NCBI GenBank assembly: GCA_016584305.1
Contig: JACEEZ010019081.1
Coordinates: forward strand, 727,001 to 791,000
Source of the DNA: Chionoecetes opilio
Taxonomy: Eukaryota > Arthropoda > Malacostraca > Decapoda > Majidae
Direction: 5' to 3'
Length of the DNA: 64,000 nt
Positions 12,504 through 31,022 of this stretch are shown here, one piece after another. The notes under the pieces were generated by a model, which saw only the letters and a list, made by a program, of their open reading frames with translations, searched no databases and was not told where the DNA came from. Numbering within the stretch: position 1 is the stretch's first letter; each line of letters starts with the position of its first letter. The position numbers and the translations under genes were made by a program.

Positions 12504-13597
12504 GGTCAACAGCAGCGCACCCAGGTGGGCACCCCTACCTTCACTAGTACGACCTTGGTGGATGCCTTTTTTGTGACACACCTTGCTGTAGTGTCCTGTG
12601 ATACCGCAGGCGTCACACCGCTTACCCCATGCCTTGCACTGCTTCTGGCGTCCTTGTGGGTGAGGCTCACCTCCACACCCTTCACACTTGGCGCTACCCT
12701 CATGATGGCGGTGGCAAGATGCGCTCTGGTACCGGTGTCTCGTACTTACTGCTCTCCCAACAGTCCTGCGAGTGCTGGTGAGGTCTGTCTCGGTGTTAAG
12801 AGCAGACTCCTCGCTGCGACACAGCCGCAAGGCCTCGGGGAGGCTTGGGGGAGGATCTATCGCAAGTAGCTTCCGTCGAAGGTTTTGGTCAGTCACACCG
12901 GACGTGATGCGGGTCACCAATCTATCGTCCAGGCAGCTGCTGCACAGATCCGCGTCGTCAGCAAGTTTCTTGAGGGTGACAAAGAACTCGTCAAATGACT
13001 CACCTTCCTGCTGCCGGCCTTCCTCAAACTTCACACGCCGCAGGGCAATATTCCGCTGACGCTGGAAGTGTATAGTGAGTCGATCCAGAACCTCCTTCAC
13101 TGGCAACGTGTCGTTGTCTTCAGCAATGCCGACGGCGTGCGCCAACGTGCCGCGCATCTCAGGGGTGAGGCATGACCGGAAGTGTGCCAGCTGGGTCCGT
13201 ACGGGCTGCTCCCGAAGCTGCAACAGTTCCTCATAGTCCGCCCATGCACTGCGCCACACCTAGCTTGTACTCACGCAGGGACGTTGGGAGAAAGCTTGTG
13301 TGGTGCCCGAGCTTGGGGGCGGCTAACGTGGTGACGCGGTGCGGGTATCGGCACCCTCACATCAGCCACTCCACCACTCGCACCATCCCGGGTTGCCAAC
13401 GCACATGACAGAAGCTCCTGCATCACACGGCGATCTTCTGTGGCTTGTGCTTGCTGCATCTCCAACAACGAAGAAAGCTTGTCCACAACCTGCGCCGTAA
13501 ACAATTCCGCTGACGGCTGCTCCTCGGGGCGCTCGGCTTGACTCCTAGTCTCCGGCATCTTGGCGTGGTACCAACTATACGCTGCTCCTGTTATCAC
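12450..13597 (-). pseudogene. Gypsy-like retrotransposon gag relic
   Basis: A minus-strand open frame from 13597 covers an N-terminal segment. After a frameshift and a TAG near 13262-13280, a 269-codon frame (13259-12450) continues. It carries a gag capsid-like region with ..RRVKFEEGRQQEGESFDEF.. and ends in a CCHC zinc knuckle, CDACGITGHYSKVC (C-X2-C-X4-H-X4-C). The frame break, the in-frame stop and the lack of protease/RT downstream show that it is defunct. The frame runs past 12503 into the LINE relic on the other strand, so the real 3' border is near there. The 13611-18999 LTR element is inserted just upstream of the start, in its leader. Confidence 0.75.
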
Positions 13598-13610
13598 TGC
13601 ACCATGGTAT

Positions 13611-15402
13611 TGTAATGCCCATTATTCGGGAGAGATAGTATGAGAATTATTATCATATAATTCCCGAGTTATCTCGTAAGCAGTTCATTTTTTTTAGTTT
13701 CACGGGTGACTCATCGCCCTTCTTTCTTTTCCGCCATTTTTTCTCATCTTCCTTCCTTCCTCCCCGCCATTTTCTTTTTTCCTTCCTTCCATTCCCCCCC
13801 CCCCGACATGCCGGGTGCGAGTCAAAATTCGTGGAATAATTATTCCGCGATCAGTGATAACTAATGGATTCAATTCTTTTCATTCTTCCCCAACCATCCT
13901 ATCGGATTTGGGAACCCTCCTAGATTCCTGATGTCTTTCAAAATAATCCCCATCGTTATCGATCATGTTCATAAATGGATATCTTAGTGAAGTTGTGCGC
14001 TAAATTGAAAGTCTACCAAATTTCTGTGCACCACCTTCCATACCCTCTCACTCTTGAACACGCGTTCGGACTTGTGACATGAAAAGTAAACACACCCTTC
14101 TTGGGTATTGGATTAAACATATTAAATTCTTCTATATCAAAGTAACAGGTCTGTATTATAGGCAGCCTTGTCTTGGGTACGCGAGTTTCATTGTTTAATT
14201 GGTTAGTTTTGGATTATGAGCTCTTCATTTGAGGTCGCGTCTAGACCATTCAAACAATTCCCCTTTTTTCTGCCGCGGGCGGGGTAACTCGTGGGACGGC
14301 AGTCTCATCCCATCCTTCCTCTAGGTAAGATGTAACAAATTCCGCTCCCGTTTCCCCCCCCCCCTTTTCCTTGTTATCATATTGTTATCCATATTTTCAA
14401 ATATGGGTATCTATGTTTAGTTTTCGTTAACGTAAAGGAGGTCTGCCCATCCTTATAAGTATTATTAAAGGAGTCTCATCCCATCCTTCCTCTAGGGAGA
14501 GGCTTCGACGGGAGTGACTCGCTCCTTTCCTCTTCAAGCCACATGGTCTTGTGAATCCACAAAACAACTCATTACTCTCACATTTTCTCCCTTATATATA
14601 TATCTTCCATGTGTAATTATAAATATTCAGCGGTATGTTACTTAAGTGAAGGATAATTCATTAAATAGGATTCAGTGAGGAGGGTTATGCTCATAAGAGC
14701 TTCCTTTCATCAGATAGGGAGAGCTTCCCGTATCAGATTGTAAAGTTTTTTCTTACATCCGATTAGAGTTTTTCCGGTGTTGGATTAACCCTTATATGTT
14801 TGTATGTGATCTCAAGCAAGAGACATACTATTTCAGTATGAATAAATAGGTGATGTTTTTCAAATATAGTTCTTGTGTTTATTATAAAACCCCAGGTGAT
14901 TATTCTGTGTTAGGACAGTAATTCCCCACACTTCCAAAAGAGTCAGCCTTACTCGGTATAATTCCACGTATCAATCACGACTACCAAGATAAATCTAATA
15001 TTAATATTATTCAAACGTGCCCAGGGAGTAACCCAGGGAACTACTCGCCTGAGCTGGTGGCAGCACTCCCCCTTAACTCATACCCTGTCCCCTTAACCTA
15101 AACCCTTACCCTTTCCCCTTAAATACATCCCCCATTTCAGTACTCTCCGCAGTGAGAAGTGGTCAAACTATAATCACATAGTGAAGTCATAAGACTAAGT
15201 TAAATCCTCCATTCAAGTTGTAATCAAATGAAAAATCATAATCAATTAATATCATTCAAGTAACGTTGACCAGTTATAAACTCCCCATAGGAGTTACCAG
15301 CAACACACTGGTAGTTTTGTGGTGAGAATTTTATCTTTGTATCGGTCATAAGATACAATAAATTTTAAAGACTTTTCAACACCCACAAATTCAGGCAACA
15401 CA
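13611..15402 (+). repeat. 5' LTR
   Basis: This 1792-bp copy begins TGTAATGCCCATTATTCGGG and ends GGCAACACA. It holds a TTATATATATATC segment at about 14592, which could be a TATA region, and several poly-C tracts. It is near identical to 17207-18999. Confidence 0.88.
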
Positions 15403-15926
15403 CTGGTGACTATAGCGGTGGTATATTATTTCCTAAAAATAACAGCAACAGAATCTCACCTGGGAAAATAAATAGCAAGATAGTCAAATTTCAGTAAATT
15501 TTCATATAGTAATCGATCATTATAGTAGGCTCATTAAATCTCCCCCCCTATAAACCAAACACCCTACACACATGAACCATGACCATGTGGGCGTGAGCTG
15601 TAAGAAGCAAGCCATCACAGCCAGCCGCCGCCGCCCTTCGCCGCCGCCGCCCGCGCTTCACCGCTACAGCCGCCACGCCCGCCCCCATCGATGCCGCGCG
15701 CCTAGCCGTCAGCTCCGCCGCCCATCACAGCGAGGCCGGAGCATGCCGCGCGCCTAGCAGCGACGCTCGCCTCAGCTCCGCCGCCCTTCACAGTCCAGCC
15801 GCCCTTCACCGCCACAGCCGCCCTTCACCGCTACAGCCGCCCGCTCGCCCCATCGATGCAGCGCTTCACCGCCGTAGCCGCCGTTCCTAGCCGCTACAGA
15901 CGCCACATCTAGCCGAAACCACCACC
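15403..15926 (+). other. internal leader: AT-rich start, then GC-rich short-repeat segment
   Basis: Just inside the LTR lies CTGGTGACTATAGCGGTGG, in the place of a primer-binding site; I cannot name the tRNA. From about 15610 to 15920 the composition turns strongly GC-rich, with repeats of CCGCCCTTCACCGC and CAGCCG. The segment ends in the favourable start context ACCACCATGG of the next ORF. It looks like a captured GC-rich 5' UTR rather than retroelement sequence. Confidence 0.55.
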
Positions 15927-16316
15927 ATGGCAAAGAGAGGGCGTGAAGCCTCGTCGGGAGGGAAGTACTGGATCTCCCTCGGGCTACCCGTCACCGACAT
16001 GAGCTGCGCTGACAACACAGGCGCCAAGAACCTGTACATAATTGCCGTGCAGGGTATCAAGGGGCGTCTGAACTGCCTGTCCGCCGCCGCCGTGTCCTAC
16101 AACAACCAGCAGAGCAACAGCGGTGACCCAAACAGCTACGGAGACAGAGGATGCAGCGACACCGGCTCAGGAATGGGCACACTCTTAGCTTCCAAGAACC
16201 TACAGGAGTTCCTGAAACGTTTTGAAGAGCTGAAGGCCATCAAGAAGTACCGGGCGTCAACAAGACCCATGATGCCACCCATCAACAACAAGATGGAAAA
16301 GTTCGGTATCCAATAG
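15927..16316 (+). CDS. chimeric ORF, N-terminus derived from ribosomal protein L23 (uL14)
   Basis: An uninterrupted 129-codon frame with a strong start context. Residues 1 to about 56 align colinearly with eukaryotic RPL23: the MAKRGR start, then [29 protein letters not shown] and a degenerate LPAAGV. Changes at positions that are conserved in RPL23 (for example R to W before ISLGLPV, and RLP to CLS) show it is no longer a normal ribosomal protein. From about residue 57 the similarity ends. A serine/asparagine-rich segment follows, then a charged, probably helical tail ([18 protein letters not shown]) that I do not recognise. There are no introns, so the L23 part was probably captured from mRNA. 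It lies inside the LTR element in sense orientation. It may be expressed from the LTR, or it may be a passenger. Confidence 0.7.
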   Translation: MAKRGREASSGGKYWISLGLPVTDMSCADNTGAKNLYIIAVQGIKGRLNCLSAAAVSYNNQQSNSGDPNSYGDRGCSDTGSGMGTLLASKNLQEFLKRFEELKAIKKYRASTRPMMPPINNKMEKFGIQ

Positions 16317-16399
16317 TGTTAAATGTTAGAAAATCGAGGAAGAATTATTTTGAACATGAACATTGAAAATTTATTTTATGAACTTGAAAGGTTATTACC

Positions 16400-17206
16400 T
16401 AATCGGTTTAGGGTAATTGTAGTGTCACCCGGTTATTACTCTTGGGGAAATCAATTCGAAAAGGGTTAAATGTAAAACATTGACAAGGATTCAAAACAAA
16501 TTGAGGGTCAGTATGTTCTTAATATATCCAGGTAAGAGGTTGATTGGGATACCAGTCTCATTGAATTTCATTAACAGACTCAGTCTGGTTCGGTGAGTCT
16601 TCAAGGTATTTTAATTCAAGTTACAATCAACACGACTTGTGGTGTATTCAGGTGAAGATTAAGCGAAAAGTGTTAAATGTAAATTATTGAGTCAAGGGTA
16701 GTGTAGGTCAGACTAGATGAAACAATTTGGTCTAGGAGATTTCTCATTTCTAGAAGTCGGAGTGTCTGGTTTTCACGGGCTCAGCCTGGTTCGGTGGGAG
16801 GAGTATTTTAATTCGGGATAGTAGTACTGCTTCTCATTTCACAGTCAGCCAGCTTGCGGTGTGGCGGGCATATCAGGACTCGTAAGGCTCTCGTTAAATA
16901 ACCTGAGGGTAGCCGGTGTGCGCCCCTGGGACGAACCTTTTGCGACGAGAATGTGGGTGCTGAGTCAGGTTTGACAACCACGTCACTACCCAGGTATCAG
17001 GTTGATTGGGATACTTCCTTCCATTGAATATTCGTGTAATCTAAACACAAGCAGACACCCGTTTTCAAAGAACAGAAGAATTTCCATTAAATTCACTCTA
17101 AATGCGTCCCATACACACCTCCTCTTGACGCAGCTTTAAAACGGAAACACGATCCGTGAGTAGTTAATTTGATATTGAAGAATTTAATTTTCCCGGAGAA
17201 TAGACG
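16400..17206 (+). repeat. internal region with diverged tandem duplication
   Basis: Blocks recur at roughly 200-bp spacing. GTTAAATGTAAAACATTGA at about 16465 pairs with GTTAAATGTAAATTATTGA at 16675. CTCAGTCTGGTTCGGTG at about 16579 pairs with CTCAGCCTGGTTCGGTG at 16780. GGTTGATTGGGATAC occurs at about 16538 and 16991. No ORF of note and no RT motifs are present. The last bases before the 3' LTR are only weakly purine-rich. Confidence 0.6.
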
Positions 17207-18999
17207 TGTATAATGCCCATTATTCGGGAGATAGTATGAGAATTATTATCATATAATTCCCGAGTTATCTCGTAAGCAGTTCATTTTTTTTAGTTTCACG
17301 GGTGACTCATCGCCCTTCTTTCTTTTCCGCCATTTTTTCTCATCTTCCTTCCTTCCTCCCCGCCATTTTCTTTTTTCCTTCCTTCCATTCCCCCCCCCCC
17401 CGACATGCCGGGTGCGAGTCAAAATTCGTGGAATAATTATTCCGCGATCAGTGATAACTAATGGATTCAATTCTTTTCATTCTTCCCCAACCATCCTATC
17501 GGATTTGGGAACCCTCCTAGATTCCTGATGTCTTTCAAAATAATCCCCATCGTTATCGATCATGTTCATAAATGGATATCTTAGTGAAGTTGTGCGCTAA
17601 ATTGAAAGTCTACCAAATTTCTGTGCACCACCTTCCATACCCTCTCACTCTTGAACACGCGTTCGGACTTGTGACATGAAAAGTAAACACACCCTCCTTG
17701 GGTATTGGATTAAACATATTAAATTCTTCTATATCAAAGTAACAGGTCTGTATTATAGGCAGCCTTGTCTTGGGTACGCGAGTTTCATTGTTTAATTGGT
17801 TAGTTTGGGATTATGAGCTCTTCATTTGAGGTCGCGTCTAGACCATTCAAACAATTCCCCTTTTTTCTGCCGCGGGCGGGGTAACTCGTGGGACGGCAGT
17901 CTCATCCCATCCTTCCTCTAGGTAAGATGTAACAAATTCCGCTCCTGTTTCCCCCCCCCCCCTTTTCCTTGTTATCATATTGTTATCCATATTTTCAAAT
18001 ATGGGTATCTATGTTTAGTTTTCGTTAACGTAAAGGAGGTCTGCCCATCCTTATAAGTATTATTAAAGGAGTCTCATCCCATCCTTCCTCTAGGGAGAGG
18101 CTTCGACGGGAGTGACTCGCTCCTTTCCTCTTCAAGCCACATGGTCTTGTGAATCCACAAAACAACTCATTACTCTCACATTTTCTCCCTTATATATATA
18201 TCTTCCATGTGTAATTATAAATATTCAGCGGTATGTTACTTAAGTGAAGGATAATTCATTAAATAGGATTCAGTGAGGAGGGTTATGCTCATAAGAGCTT
18301 CCTTTCATCAGATAGGGAGAGCTTCCCGTATCAGATTGTAAAGTTTTTTCTTACATCCGATTAGAGTTTTTCCGGTGTTGGATTAACCCTTATATGTTGT
18401 ATGTGATCTCAAGCAAGAGACATACTATTTCAGTATGAATAAATAGGATGATGTTTTCAAATATAGTTCTTGTGTTTATTATAAAACCCCAGGTGATTAT
18501 TCTGTGTTAGGACAGTAATTCCCCACACTTCCAAAAGAGTCAGCCTTACTCGGTATAATTCCACGTATCAATCACGACTACCAAGATAAATCTAATATTA
18601 ATATTATTCAAACGTGCCCAGGGAGTAACCCAGGGAACTACTCGCCTGAGCTGGTGGCAGCACTCCCCCTTAACTCATACCCTGTCCCCTTAACCTAAAC
18701 CCTTACCCTTTCCCCTTAAATACATCCCCCATTTCAGTACTCTCCGCAGTGAGAAGTGGTCAAACTATAATCACATAGTGAAGTCATAAGACTAAGTTAA
18801 ATCCTCCATTCAAGTTGTAATCAAATGAAAAATCATAATCAATTAATATCATTCAAGTAACGTTGACCAGTTATAAACTCCCCATAGGAGTTACCAGCAA
18901 CACACTGGTAGTTTTGTGGTGAGAATTTTATCTTTGTATCGGTCATAAGATACAATAAATTTTAAAGACTTTTCAACACCCACAAATTCAGGCAACACA
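17207..18999 (+). repeat. 3' LTR
   Basis: This 1793-bp repeat is near identical to 13611-15402. By eye the differences are a handful of substitutions (for example TTCTTGG/TCCTTGG and CTCCCG/CTCCTG), homopolymer lengths and short indels. Confidence 0.88.
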
Positions 19000-19003
19000 G
19001 TAT

Positions 19004-19250
19004 AAGGTCACGTAAACAGCACGTATAGGTGCAAACTTTACTTGTGCGATAAGAATATTAACAAGTGCAATATTGAAGTGCAGGTATACGAGTTGGTGGT
19101 GTAGGTAGTGTGGCTGGCTAGGGTGACGGCTGGGCAGTAACTCCCGCTCGGTAACATGGCAGGCCCGCTGTCGACTCTGTTGAGCCGTGCCGCCGACTCT
19201 GAAGCCTCGGAGCAGTTGGCGAGCGTAACAAGCCAACACTCCTTACAGCT
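19004..19250 (-). mobile_element. probable leader/LTR continuation of the gag element
   Basis: Sequence on the minus strand upstream of the gag start resumes here after the LTR-element insertion: the GTAT target is continuous with CATGGTAT on the other side. Reading minus, a segment starting TGTAAGGAGTGTTGGCTTGT at about 19242 could be the beginning of its 5' LTR. No second copy is present to prove this. Confidence 0.35.
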
Positions 19251-19453
19251 GGCACGTTTGTTTTTACACCATTGTGATTCGCTGGCGAGGCTGTGACGTC
19301 ATTGTAGTCGCTCAGCCACTCAGCTATCAGCGACCATGTACCGTCACTGCCATGTCTCGTATGTGAATACCCACTAACGCCGGGGTGTAGAAATAGAGGG
19401 AGTTAGTTAAGCTAAGCTAACCAGTAACCACCGTGGCCACTCAATCTCTCTAA

Positions 19454-19840
19454 ATGTCTGCCCTGGCTCACTACACTCCTGATGACCTTGACCAGTCAAC
19501 TCAGGTACTTAGCTTGTTATATGTCCTTTCTGCGCAGTATTGTGGAGCAACCAAAACAGAGAGAAAAGTATCGTTTACATTCAGATATGAGTCGAGTTTA
19601 GGTTTTTCTCCATTCGTCGGGACAGACGGCATTTCGGAGCCTTGTACTCCACTGTTCCTGGACCAAGCATGGCTAGTATTGAGCGGAACATCCGCTTCAA
19701 CGCAGTGGTTTACGAAGAAAACTCTGTATTCCGGTACCTCCGAAATGTGGCCAGAAACAACAAACTGTACCAAACTGTATTCAACAACCCCAACTGTGGA
19801 GGACGAGCCGTATTGTCGGAGGTATAAAATGTTGTAAAAT
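19454..19840. other. unresolved segment with overlapping open frames on both strands
   Basis: A plus-strand frame of 127 codons starts at 19454 and a minus-strand frame of 90 codons spans 19773-19501. A second plus frame from 19669 gives a plausible protein stretch with IRFNAVVYEENSVFRYLR and a possible donor after it at about 19822. None matches a family I know. It could be a host exon or part of an old element. Two plus-strand splice-like sites (19505 GTACTT; 19534 acceptor-like GCAG) are weak. Confidence 0.25.
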
Positions 19841-21383
19841 GTTTTAATGTTTCATTGTATATACGTATGTTTTAGTGAGAAATAAAAAGTGCCATTAATT
19901 AATGTGCTTTACAGATGCACATATTTACATACTGTCACAGCTCCTACCGTAGATAACAGTCAAGTCGCCACCTGCAGTCATGTCGCCAGCCGCCAAATAT
20001 TACGAATTATAGCATCACTACAGATTTGTATGTGCCACTGAAGATGATACACAGTAGTTATTATATCATGACTGTATAATCTACCCTGTTTCAGCGTTGT
20101 TTTATGCTTTGTATCTGCAAATATAACTGTTGCGCATTTTGCTTCTCAAGTTTTTCTTGGCGCGACGACAGACAGTAGCTCATCACCTTTCGGGCGACAG
20201 GACACAAGACTTGCCAGATCTTTCAAACTTGAATAGAATTTGTTTTCACGTTGACAGAGGAATTTTTTTTATATCCAAGCATCTTCCGCAGCTAATATAT
20301 ATAGAGACTAGTTTTACTTTACCTCTAATTTCCCTGAATTCCCCAGAGTGGCGACTCAACTGTTGGGTTAAAATAGTAGCTGGCGACTTTCCTGTAGTAG
20401 GTATAACAACGTCGCCACTCGGTTATATTTTTATAATTTGTTCATTTATAGCCCTAATATGACGCAGATGAAGACACAAAATGACACAGACTTTCCAGAT
20501 AGCCTCTTCTAACTTTCCTGAAATCATGAATGTAGAAATGTAAGTATTAACGCCACCACACGTCTGTAAATAACAAAGAAACGTTGTCCTGGCGACTTTA
20601 CTGTTATCTAGAGTACCTTAATATCTATATATAGATACGTACCCTACTGTTATCTACACAAAGGCGGCCATATTTCCTACACAAAACAAGTGTCAAGCAT
20701 ATCTCCTACACCTATACTGTGTGTAGGCTGTATCTCTGTAGGAAATATGTCACTACTCTAAAATCTGCTAAATTTGTAGATGTGCTGTGTAGGAAATACG
20801 AAGTAAACATGATGGTGTAGGAAATGTGGCGCCACCCCGGAAGAAGAAGAAGAGGAGGAGGAAAGGGAGGAGGATCGGAATAAGTTACCAAATAGTGAAT
20901 GACAGCGATTGATCGAGGTAAACAAATAGAACAAAACTCATAACAAAGGCCACAAATATAACAAAACACACAAGATTACAAATAACATCTAGAAAAGACA
21001 CATAAAGGGTGGTAAATAAATACGAATAAACAATTAAGGAAAAGGATATAGGTAACTGCGGATTCTCAAGGTCATTCATTGTCTTAACTACTATAAAGTA
21101 GGTCTCAAATATTTATCGCGTCACTTTAGCAGGATAGAGAGAGAGACTTATAGAGAAATAGAGAAACTAGAAGGAAAGTGAGACGTGACAAGTGCAGTGA
21201 ATAGAAAGAAAAAGAATAATTCATAGAGAAGAGTAATAACAAGAATAAGAAAGAAAAAGAAACGAAACAAGCGACATAGAAGGAAGATAACGAACACAAA
21301 GGAAGAGAAAACAAGCAATAAGAGGAAATAAGATAGAGGAAAAAGAAGAGTGCACAGAAGAAAATATACAAAAACGTGCTGAA

Positions 21384-21388
<5 letters not shown>
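19841..21388. other. intergenic, no gene recognised
   Basis: The stretch is AT-rich. Around 20660-20830 the word TGTAGGAAAT and its complement ATTTCCTACA recur five or so times in both orientations, which suggests a small decayed inverted-repeat element. From 21130 to 21390 the strand is purine-rich (AGAAAGAAAA type). Confidence 0.4.

Positions 21389-21466
<78 letters not shown>
21389..21466. repeat. (GA)n microsatellite just upstream of a start codon
   Basis: Two GA arrays joined by GAGGAGAG end 11 bases before the ATG at 21477. They probably lie in the 5' UTR or promoter of the acyltransferase-like gene. Confidence 0.9.
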
Positions 21467-21467
<1 letters not shown>

Positions 21468-21476
21468 TATTACATA

Positions 21477-29073
<7,597 letters not shown>

Positions 29074-29294
29074 CCTGCCGGGCTGACCTAGGGTGGCCTG
29101 CTGTAGGGGAATGGTGGCCTACTGCCAACTATATAGGGTCTCTGTAAGACTGTGATGAAGGTACTCTACTGCCAACGAATGGAGGAAGACGCACAGCAAG
29201 CCACAACGCATGACTGCCTTCCCTACCAACACACCAACACGTACTTGCTCCGTGACGTGGTATCCGTGTAGTGTTGTTGTACCGGGCTTAAAGA

Positions 29295-30418
29295 CTGGTT
29301 CCCACCATCCCGCTTGTACGGTGTAGCGCCCCCCCTTATAGCTTTGATGTTAACTCGAAGGGCTCCACAAACCTGGTGATTACGCTGCTACCACCCACAA
29401 TAAGTGGGAAAAAAAATTAAAGATTAAGAGAATATGTGAGTATTACTGGGACTTAATAAACAACTCTTTAACAGGGTTTCAGTAATGAGTATATTATCAC
29501 ATACTGATGGGCCAGTATCCACATCCCTACTTAACCTAAGGTTTCCAACACAAAAATAAATAACTGCACAATATGAACGTCGACACGACGCGACTCTAAG
29601 CTCGTGTTTAACCAAAACCCAAGAATTCCTTCACCCCACTGTCACTGTGTAAAGTATCTATACACACACACTCTCGCTATGAAACATAGTCTTAGCTGTA
29701 TCCACTGGTGTGTCCATGGTCATCAACTCAGCTCACGCTCACACCATCAGCTCACCCCGCTGCTCACACCATCAGCTCACCCCACTCCAAAACCCTATAA
29801 ACAACGTATAGCAATGAATATCCAAGCTATAACAGATAAATAATCAATCCCCTATACATCCCCACCAATACACCTCCCCACACATACCTTTAAAAGGATT
29901 GTAAGACACAACTCCCCACACGTGCTGTCACTGTCAGACTTCGTGAGAGAGTAAATATAGCTATCTTCCTACCTGCTCTCCTTCCCGCCTGACGTCACCA
30001 GCGATCGCGGGCACAAAAGTATTGTCGGAAACTATATCTAGTGATTAAGAACTGAGGAGTGAAGGAAAATGACGAGCACTTAATTACTCGACATTTATAT
30101 ATTACTTTACTCCCCCCACTCAACGTAAACTCTTCGTCAATCATGAGTCAAAAGGTTTAACCCATTTTCTCGCATTACATACGGCCACCGTACAACAACA
30201 ATGACGTCACCATCATCACCGCTTGAATGGTATTTGTGGTAACTGGGCACAGTTGGCAACTCCGCTCGAGCGGACACCGCCGAGCGGGAGATGACTTGAA
30301 TTTAACTTTGTACGGCGGCCGTACAGCGGTACGGCGGTGCGGTAGATTTTGTTGTGACGTCATTGTGACGTCTTTGTTGTTGTACGGCGGCCGTACAAGC
30401 GGGATGATGGGAACCGGT
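29295..30418. mobile_element. non-autonomous TIR element (CTGGTTCCCA ends)
   Basis: CTGGTTCCCACCATCCCGC plus TTGTACGG at 29295 is inverted at 30391-30418 (CCGTACAAGCGGGATGATGG, then GAACCGGT). The 25-30 bp arms enclose about 1.1 kb of non-coding DNA. I do not see a clear target duplication, so the superfamily is open. It starts about 220 bp after the stop codon of the acyltransferase-like gene, so it may overlap its 3' UTR; an AATAAA occurs at 29455. Confidence 0.55.
30178..30397. mobile_element. nested palindromic-end MITE (TACGG...CCGTA)
   Basis: TACGGCCACCGTACAACAAC plus AATGACGTCAC at 30180 is inverted at about 30362-30396 (GTGACGTCTTTGTTGTTGTA, then CGGCGGCCGTA). The end motif TACGGCGGCCGTA is itself a palindrome and occurs again at 30310. 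The element lies inside the 29295-30418 element and shares its right border, so one may be derived from the other. Confidence 0.45.
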
Positions 30419-31022
30419 GTCGTGTGGGCAAGTGTCTGTTTATGAGGGAATGTCTGTTTACTAACAAAAGCAAAGAAAACGGGAGTTCAGGGGAGTAATT
30501 ACTAATTTTGACTTGATCAACAAAGGTATGTCCAGGCGTACTACGACAACAAACCCGTCTTTATTTATCATTAAAGGGGGAGGGGGGGGGGGGCACGAAG
30601 TGGAACACTCGCCGATGTCTGCGAGAATTCCTATCGGCGACAGTTATAGGTATGGTTTTGAGCATATATGATACATGAGGCATTCAATTTCGTACAGAAA
30701 TGTCTTAACCACCCGTATATACCCCCATCTCCTGCTCAGAGGACATTTCTGTACGAAATTGAATGCCTCTTATATCATATATGCTCAAAACCATACCTAT
30801 AACTGTCGCCGATAGGAATTCTCGCCGACATCGGCGAGTGTTCCACTTCGGGCCCACCCCCCCCTCCCCCTTTAATGATAAATAAAGACGGGTTTGTTGT
30901 CGTAGTACGCCTGGACATGCCTTTGTTGATGAAGTCAATATTAGTAATTACTCCCCTGAACTCCCGTTTTGTTAGTAAACAGACATTCCCTCATAAACAG
31001 ACACTTACCCACACGACACCGG
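30414..31022. repeat. 0.6-kb near-perfect palindrome (foldback element)
   Basis: Left arm 30414-30704 and right arm 30742-31022 are reverse complements over about 285 bp with a few mismatches, separated by a 37-bp loop. The outer ends read CCGGTGTCGTGTGGG and CCCACACGACACCGG. The inner ends are AATTTCGTACAGAAATGTC and GACATTTCTGTACGAAATT. It is non-coding. Such structures are typical of Foldback-type or long-TIR MITEs. Confidence 0.85.

Larger units (their letters stand above)
13611..18999 (+). mobile_element. full LTR element with short internal region and L23-derived ORF
   Basis: Two direct repeats of about 1.79 kb bound an internal region of only 1.8 kb. The element starts TGTAATGCCC and ends GGCAACACA. 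It is flanked by the 4-bp duplication GTAT (13607-13610 and 19000-19003). The same ends and a 4-bp duplication recur at the solo LTR 23695-25519, which confirms the borders. The repeats differ by only a few substitutions and small indels, so insertion is recent. No gag, protease, RT or integrase is present, so the element must be mobilised in trans. In layout it is a LARD/TRIM-like non-autonomous LTR element; the 4-bp duplication fits the Gypsy order. Its one clear ORF is the chimera at 15927-16316. Confidence 0.88.
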
